In this document: piece by piece, positions 59,834 to 64,000 of the stretch | How the letters are laid out: the number at the start of each line of letters is the position of its first letter | Numbering within the stretch: the stretch's first letter is position 1 | From: Microcebus murinus | Taxonomy: Eukaryota; Chordata; Mammalia; Primates; Cheirogaleidae | Reading direction: 5' to 3' | DNA length: 64,000 bases | Assembly: GCF_040939455.1 (NCBI RefSeq) | Contig: NC_134108.1 | Location: forward strand, 12,429,501-12,493,500 | Notes under the pieces: generated by a model | What the model saw: only the letters and a program-made list of their open reading frames with translations | Database searches by the model: none | What the model was told of the DNA's origin: nothing | Made by a program: the position numbers and the translations under genes

Positions 59834-61220
59834 AGTATGTGTGCTGGCATATGTTTGTATGAGCAAAGGTAAGAATGTGGAATGATACTTTATATGCCAA
59901 TCCATTAGCATTGGGTAGCTCTGGGGGATGGGACTGGGAGAAAGAGTAAGATTTTACTCCATTCATCTTTGTAAATCTTTGTATTTCACTGTTGAAAGAG
60001 AGAGAAAACCAAAACATTTGAAGATTCCCTATTAACTACCTTTACTGTAACACTTTTTTATACTTTATCAAAACCACAGCATGGTGCCAATTTCTTAAAT
60101 GTTGTCCATATGGCAAGGTTAGCAGACAATTGCCAGTTGAAAGCCAAGCAGAGTCAATTCACAGCGGAGCTTTTCTCTTAGCAAAAATACACCTTAATGG
60201 ACTGAGCAATTTGGCTTATAAGTTAGAACAAATGAGTAACTCAGGATGATTATGTAATGATTGTATAAAAATGTGTGCAGACATATATGTGCATACACAT
60301 ATACACATACACACATATACACACACACACATGCATATTTACACATTTGCAATCATCATGTAAATTGATTTTAAATAAAACAATATCTAAGTAACACGAC
60401 ACCTATGACCATGTGAATACCTCTGATGTCAAAAGAGAGTTCACAGTTTACTTTAGTTTGGGCTAAATATTTCTAAAGAAAGTATCACTCTGTAATTATC
60501 ACACTAGGATACATGATTGCTATCACCACGGTGATCCTGTCAGAGGAAGAACTGGAGATTGTGCATGTGGGAGGGAAAGGGGGAGCACAACTTTTGTTAA
60601 GGATACCTCTGGGATATAAATCTATTTAAGTCATATATTTTTAGTGCACTTATACACATTTAATTTGTTCAGAATAAAATTGCATTTCTGAGTTCAAGCT
60701 GAAATGTTTCTGATAAAGTAATAAAATGTGTGTGTGGGCAATTATGCATAAACACAGATAGATTTGTATTGTTAAAAGAGTCACCCAGAAATTTGTTTTC
60801 CTTTCTGTTTTATCCTGCAGAATATATACTGATGATCATTCAGTCTCATAGGCTTCATTACATCTTCTACAGCCTCAACAACATTTTCCAAGCAAGTAGG
60901 ACACAATTCCCTGAGAAATCTTAGTCTAAGAAGAGTTACAGCAAATCATAAAACCGTTGAGTTCTGCAAACTTAGGGAAGGTCCCTGGTTTATTAGAAAG
61001 AAAAAGATCAATATCAGTATGAAATGTTGCAGGGTGTGAAGTGTCTTTTAATTTCAAACCCTGGAGAATGCTTGGGTTTTCAGAAGATAAGCAAATTGGA
61101 TGTCTCTGCTCTAACTGTGCAAAAGAATTGCTGAGGTCTTGAATGTTGACCAAACAGAACTCAAAATCAGCAGAACAGAATTTTGCTTATTGGCTCTACT
61201 TTTCCCTTTGTGACTCAAAT
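59834..61220. other. Unassigned DNA with a CA/TA-rich tract
   Basis: An imperfect alternating purine-pyrimidine tract (CATATA/CACACA) lies at 60277-60345. Frames at 60730-60924 and 60926-61153 (minus) have no domain. Nothing else is supported. Confidence 0.45.
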
Positions 61221-61224
61221 TTAG

Positions 61225-61395
61225 TTCTGGAAACGACCTCTGAGTTCATGTAGAACAATCCTTTTGTTTTACACAAGAGGAAACTTAGCTTCAGCATGCT
61301 TAATTTTCAAAAATTACAACGTTAGGTCATGGCAGATCACGGATTAGAACCCAGAGCTCCAGGTCCCAGGTCGTGCTCTCTGCACTGGGTGTTTT
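61225..61395 (-). mobile_element. MIR SINE, minus strand
   Basis: 'cttttgttttacacaagagg' at about 61261 and 'aaacttagcttcagcatgct' correspond to minus-strand MIR 'cattttacagatgagg' and 'aaactgaggcacagag'. These are followed by 'ggattagaacccagagctcc' and 'cgtgctctctgcact'. Good order and spacing. Confidence 0.82.
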
Positions 61396-61589
61396 CTGCT
61401 CCTCGTTTTTATTGAGTCCACGGTAGTATTTCAATTTCAGTGTAAGAGGATGGAGTAGGGAGATGTGGGTGGTAAGAATGGGAGGAGCAGGATCATTCCT
61501 TACATCCTGCCGGACAAAAACATAGAGCAGATGAAGCCCTATGTTTGGAAAAATCACTGACGGAGCCGGGCCATGGACCTGGGTGAGAT

Positions 61590-61965
61590 ACTAAGAGTTT
61601 TTTTTTCCTTATTTTTTTTTTTTTACATATATTCAATGCTATTTGAGATATTGCTGTGTAGCTTTATTTATGTTCTCCTTGTAGACAAGCGAATTTGAAC
61701 CAAAAGAATTATGGAATTAATCCCCTATCATGGCTAAGTGGGAGGACCACCAGTTTCAGACCAGCATTTTCTCTAACAATCCTATTCTATTACATTAGGG
61801 GTAGGGAGACATGAGGAGTTTGCTATTTAACAGGTATGAAATTATGTAAGATGAATAAATTCTAGAAATCTGTTGTACAACATTGTACCTATTCTTAACA
61901 ATACTGTATTGTACACTTAAAAATTAATGAAGAGATCTCAAGTGTTTTAATGCAATAAAAATAAT
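61590..61965 (+). mobile_element. Old L1 3' end fragment
   Basis: The clear part is 61800-61965: 'ggggtagggagacatgagga', 'ataaattctagaaatctgtt', 'gtacaacattgtacctattc' and 'gtattgtacacttaaaaatt', in the order of the old L1 3' terminus. The T-rich stretch at 61598-61625 and the part up to 61790 are not firmly assigned. Confidence 0.6.
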
Positions 61966-62874
61966 TATCAAGTCCATGTACTTAATTAACCATAATTCTA
62001 AAATAATAGGGTATGCACAAAAAATTAACCAAAAATTGGTAATGAAATAGAAATAGCTAAATCCAAGGAACTGTCATTTTAATGCAACAAGAAAACTTAG
62101 TAATCAGATTCATGAAATTGGCCATATAAGTTCTTCTGTTATGAAATTTCAAATTATGAATTTTCATAGCTATGAACAAAGATTCTCTACTGAGGAGAAA
62201 TTTCACCTCTGCCTGCCATAGAATGCCCTATAATTTATACACTGTCATTTTTGTCTCCTCTATCCCTCTGCTTCTAATCACACTGCAGGCTCATTTTGTC
62301 CTCAGTGTTGAGGTGGTATATGAATAATTTAAGTGTATCATGTTTGACAAACATAAAAAGCTATGAGAAGGTTGAAAGAGCTATAAGATCTGTAGTGCAG
62401 TTAAAATGAAAATGGAGGTAGAGATCATTTAAAAGCTCAAAGGAGTGAGAAAAATCACAAATGTCTGTGCTTATGGGAAAAAGTTACTCAAGAGCAAGAA
62501 CTATTCTGAGAAACAGAGTAAGCAATGCAATATGTAAGTAATTTACCCAGCAATTCTCAGTGAAGGGCAAAGAAAGTGATTAAATAAATAACAACATTTT
62601 TGAGTGTGTGCCTAAAGGATTATCACCAAAGTTAGAAGCTTGTTTGTAAAATGTTAATTCAGAGGAAGTTCAAGAAGTTAAAAAATATGAATTTTGAAAA
62701 TGCTACCAATAGAAAACTTGACTCAAGAACATAGGATTATATATGTTCAGAGTTGAAAGCATAGGCATAAGTAGAAATTTAATACTAAAAATGATGATGA
62801 TTATAACAATAATAATTATAATATGATCTGTTTTTCTTAAAACAATAAAAAGAAATATAGAATTATTGTATCAA
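61966..62874. other. Unassigned AT-rich DNA
   Basis: No frame above 60 codons, no RNA gene, no assigned repeat. Confidence 0.4.
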
Positions 62875-63370
62875 GTGTTTATTGCTTTAGTAATGCTGCA
62901 TAACACACCACATGGACAGTTAGTTATTATGCCCAACATTTATTATTTCTCATAAGTTTATGGATTAGCTATATTGTTCTGCTGATTTGAGCCAGATTCA
63001 GCTGTACCTGGCTGCATTTCCTTATGCATCTGCTTGGTTGCAGTTGGTTTGGTGGGCTGTAGGCCGGTTCCTCTAAGGTGACCTTTGCTGGATAATTGGG
63101 CTCTCTGCCCTGTGTCTCTCATACCCCCCTAGCAGGCTAGCTGGGGACATTCTCAGGATTGTGGCAGTGGTCTAGAAAAGAAAGTAAAAATGTGCAAGTC
63201 AAATTCAAGCCTCTGTTGTCATCATATGTGCTAGTGCCCATTGCCAAAGCAAGTTCCATAGACCAGCCATGAGTCAGAGTGGGAAGGGATTGCAGAGCTG
63301 TAGGACAAAGGACTTCAATTCTTGAAAGCCATTAAGGTAGGTCCTTAGTACAATCAATCTACCTCAGTAA
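62875..63370 (-). mobile_element. Old MLT1-type LTR, minus strand
   Basis: Minus-strand LTR of about 490 bp: 'ttagtaatgctgcataacac' at about 62887, 'aacatttattatttctcata' at about 62935, 'ctagcaggctagctggggac' at about 63129, 'cattgccaaagcaagttcca' at about 63239, and 'cagagctgtaggacaaagga' at about 63292. The order fits an old MLT1 LTR read in reverse. No internal sequence is seen. Confidence 0.65.
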
Positions 63371-64000
63371 AAATTATTATTTATGGAAGGTAGAGTTTTA
63401 TTTATTTCAGACACAGATTTTTTAATTAAAAGTTTAGATTAATTTATTATACTTCCCTAAGTGGGGCTTTGAGCAAACAATTATTGAAATATAGTTGATA
63501 CTATTTCATGTCAAATATTAATAACTTATTTAAAGCAGTTATCAAGATGGAGCTATGCCATTTTATTTGCAGATTAGAGCTAGCTATATAAATAAAGTCT
63601 TGCAAAAAAATCAAAGCCTATTATTATTTGTCTAAAAATTAAAATATCTACTTTATATAAGATCATACACCAAGGGTTTGTGGTAAAAAGGCACATGACA
63701 AAATTATATAGAACACTTTCAACTACTATAACTTGTAGGAAGACTAGTCTAAATATTTATTTTTGTTTCAACAAATAAATTCCTTTGTTGCTCATGAAGA
63801 ATTTTGACAATTTTTAGTTTGTGATAATATTAAAAATCATAAGTTATATCAAATGATATCAAAGTAAAAAGGAACAAGGAACAATCTTTTTTTTAACATC
63901 CATGGCCAAATTTAGTCCTGTCAAGGAAAATATGAGTGCATGAATTAAACAAATGAAAAAAATATATATAATGAGTGGATAAAAACTAAATGGTATAAAA
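63371..64000. other. Unassigned AT-rich DNA
   Basis: AT-rich to the window edge; no gene, RNA or repeat assigned. Confidence 0.4.

Noticed and set aside
59598..60017. A 139-codon minus-strand frame with a Ser/Leu repeat.
   Set aside because: It is the (GA)n tract read in one frame, with no domain on either side.

Overview
This window looks like intergenic or deep-intronic nuclear DNA from a primate, most likely a strepsirrhine (lemur or loris lineage). It is AT-rich and has no operons or bacterial signals. It is packed with LINE-1, LINE-2, MIR, MaLR/ERVL and ERV1 LTRs, hAT and mariner relics, and 7SL-derived Alu elements. Three Alus (12.1, 27.1 and 52.0 kb) carry the extra linker stretch and the right-arm sequence usual in lemuriform/lorisiform Alus. 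The L1 3' ends at 31.6 and 36.4 kb also look like recent prosimian-type L1 tails. The taxon call is inference from repeat families, not from a gene.

I find no intact protein-coding gene, no convincing exon and no RNA gene. The longest open frames (up to about 149 codons) lie inside L1, LTR, Alu or microsatellite sequence, or are chance frames. The only protein-like signals are relics: a hAT (Charlie-type) transposase (36.7-38.5 kb), a mariner transposase (18.9-20.1 kb), a two-finger C2H2 zinc-finger scrap (55.6-55.8 kb), and an unrecognised minus-strand coding-like relic (39.5-40.2 kb).

Layout. 0-3.6 kb: patchwork of old L1 fragments. 3.6-10.8 kb: mostly unassigned DNA with one MIR and one MLT1 LTR. 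10.8-17.3 kb: two old L1 copies split by an Alu, two ERV1-like LTRs and an ERVL (MLT2-like) LTR. 17.3-20.1 kb: L2 and mariner. 20.1-25.1 kb: two MIRs, a solo ERV1-like LTR with a clean 4-bp target duplication, and a second ERV1-like LTR with an internal duplication. 25.1-31.8 kb: L2 copies, an Alu, MIRs and a lineage-type L1 tail. 32-38.7 kb: an Alu monomer, a MIR, and a near-complete hAT element split by a 5'-inverted L1. 38.7-43.8 kb: the coding-like relic, an AluJ-type copy and a minus-strand L1 5' half. 43.8-50.6 kb: largely unassigned, with nested MLT1 LTRs. 50.6-56.5 kb: one long old plus-strand L1 interrupted by a lemur-type Alu, an Alu monomer, an unidentified segment of about 220 bp and a segment of about 460 bp carrying the zinc-finger scrap. 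56.5-64 kb: microsatellites, MLT1/LTR pieces, a MIR and an L1 tail in otherwise unassigned DNA.

The parts do not form a pathway. What the window offers is a readable insertion history: hAT, mariner, L2 and MIR at the bottom, old L1 and MaLR/ERVL above, then ERV1 LTRs and Alus, then prosimian L1. I saw no evidence of an undescribed biological system. Family names are assigned by eye from remembered consensus features and need RepeatMasker/Dfam confirmation. Most element edges are accurate only to tens of bases unless a target-site duplication is quoted.
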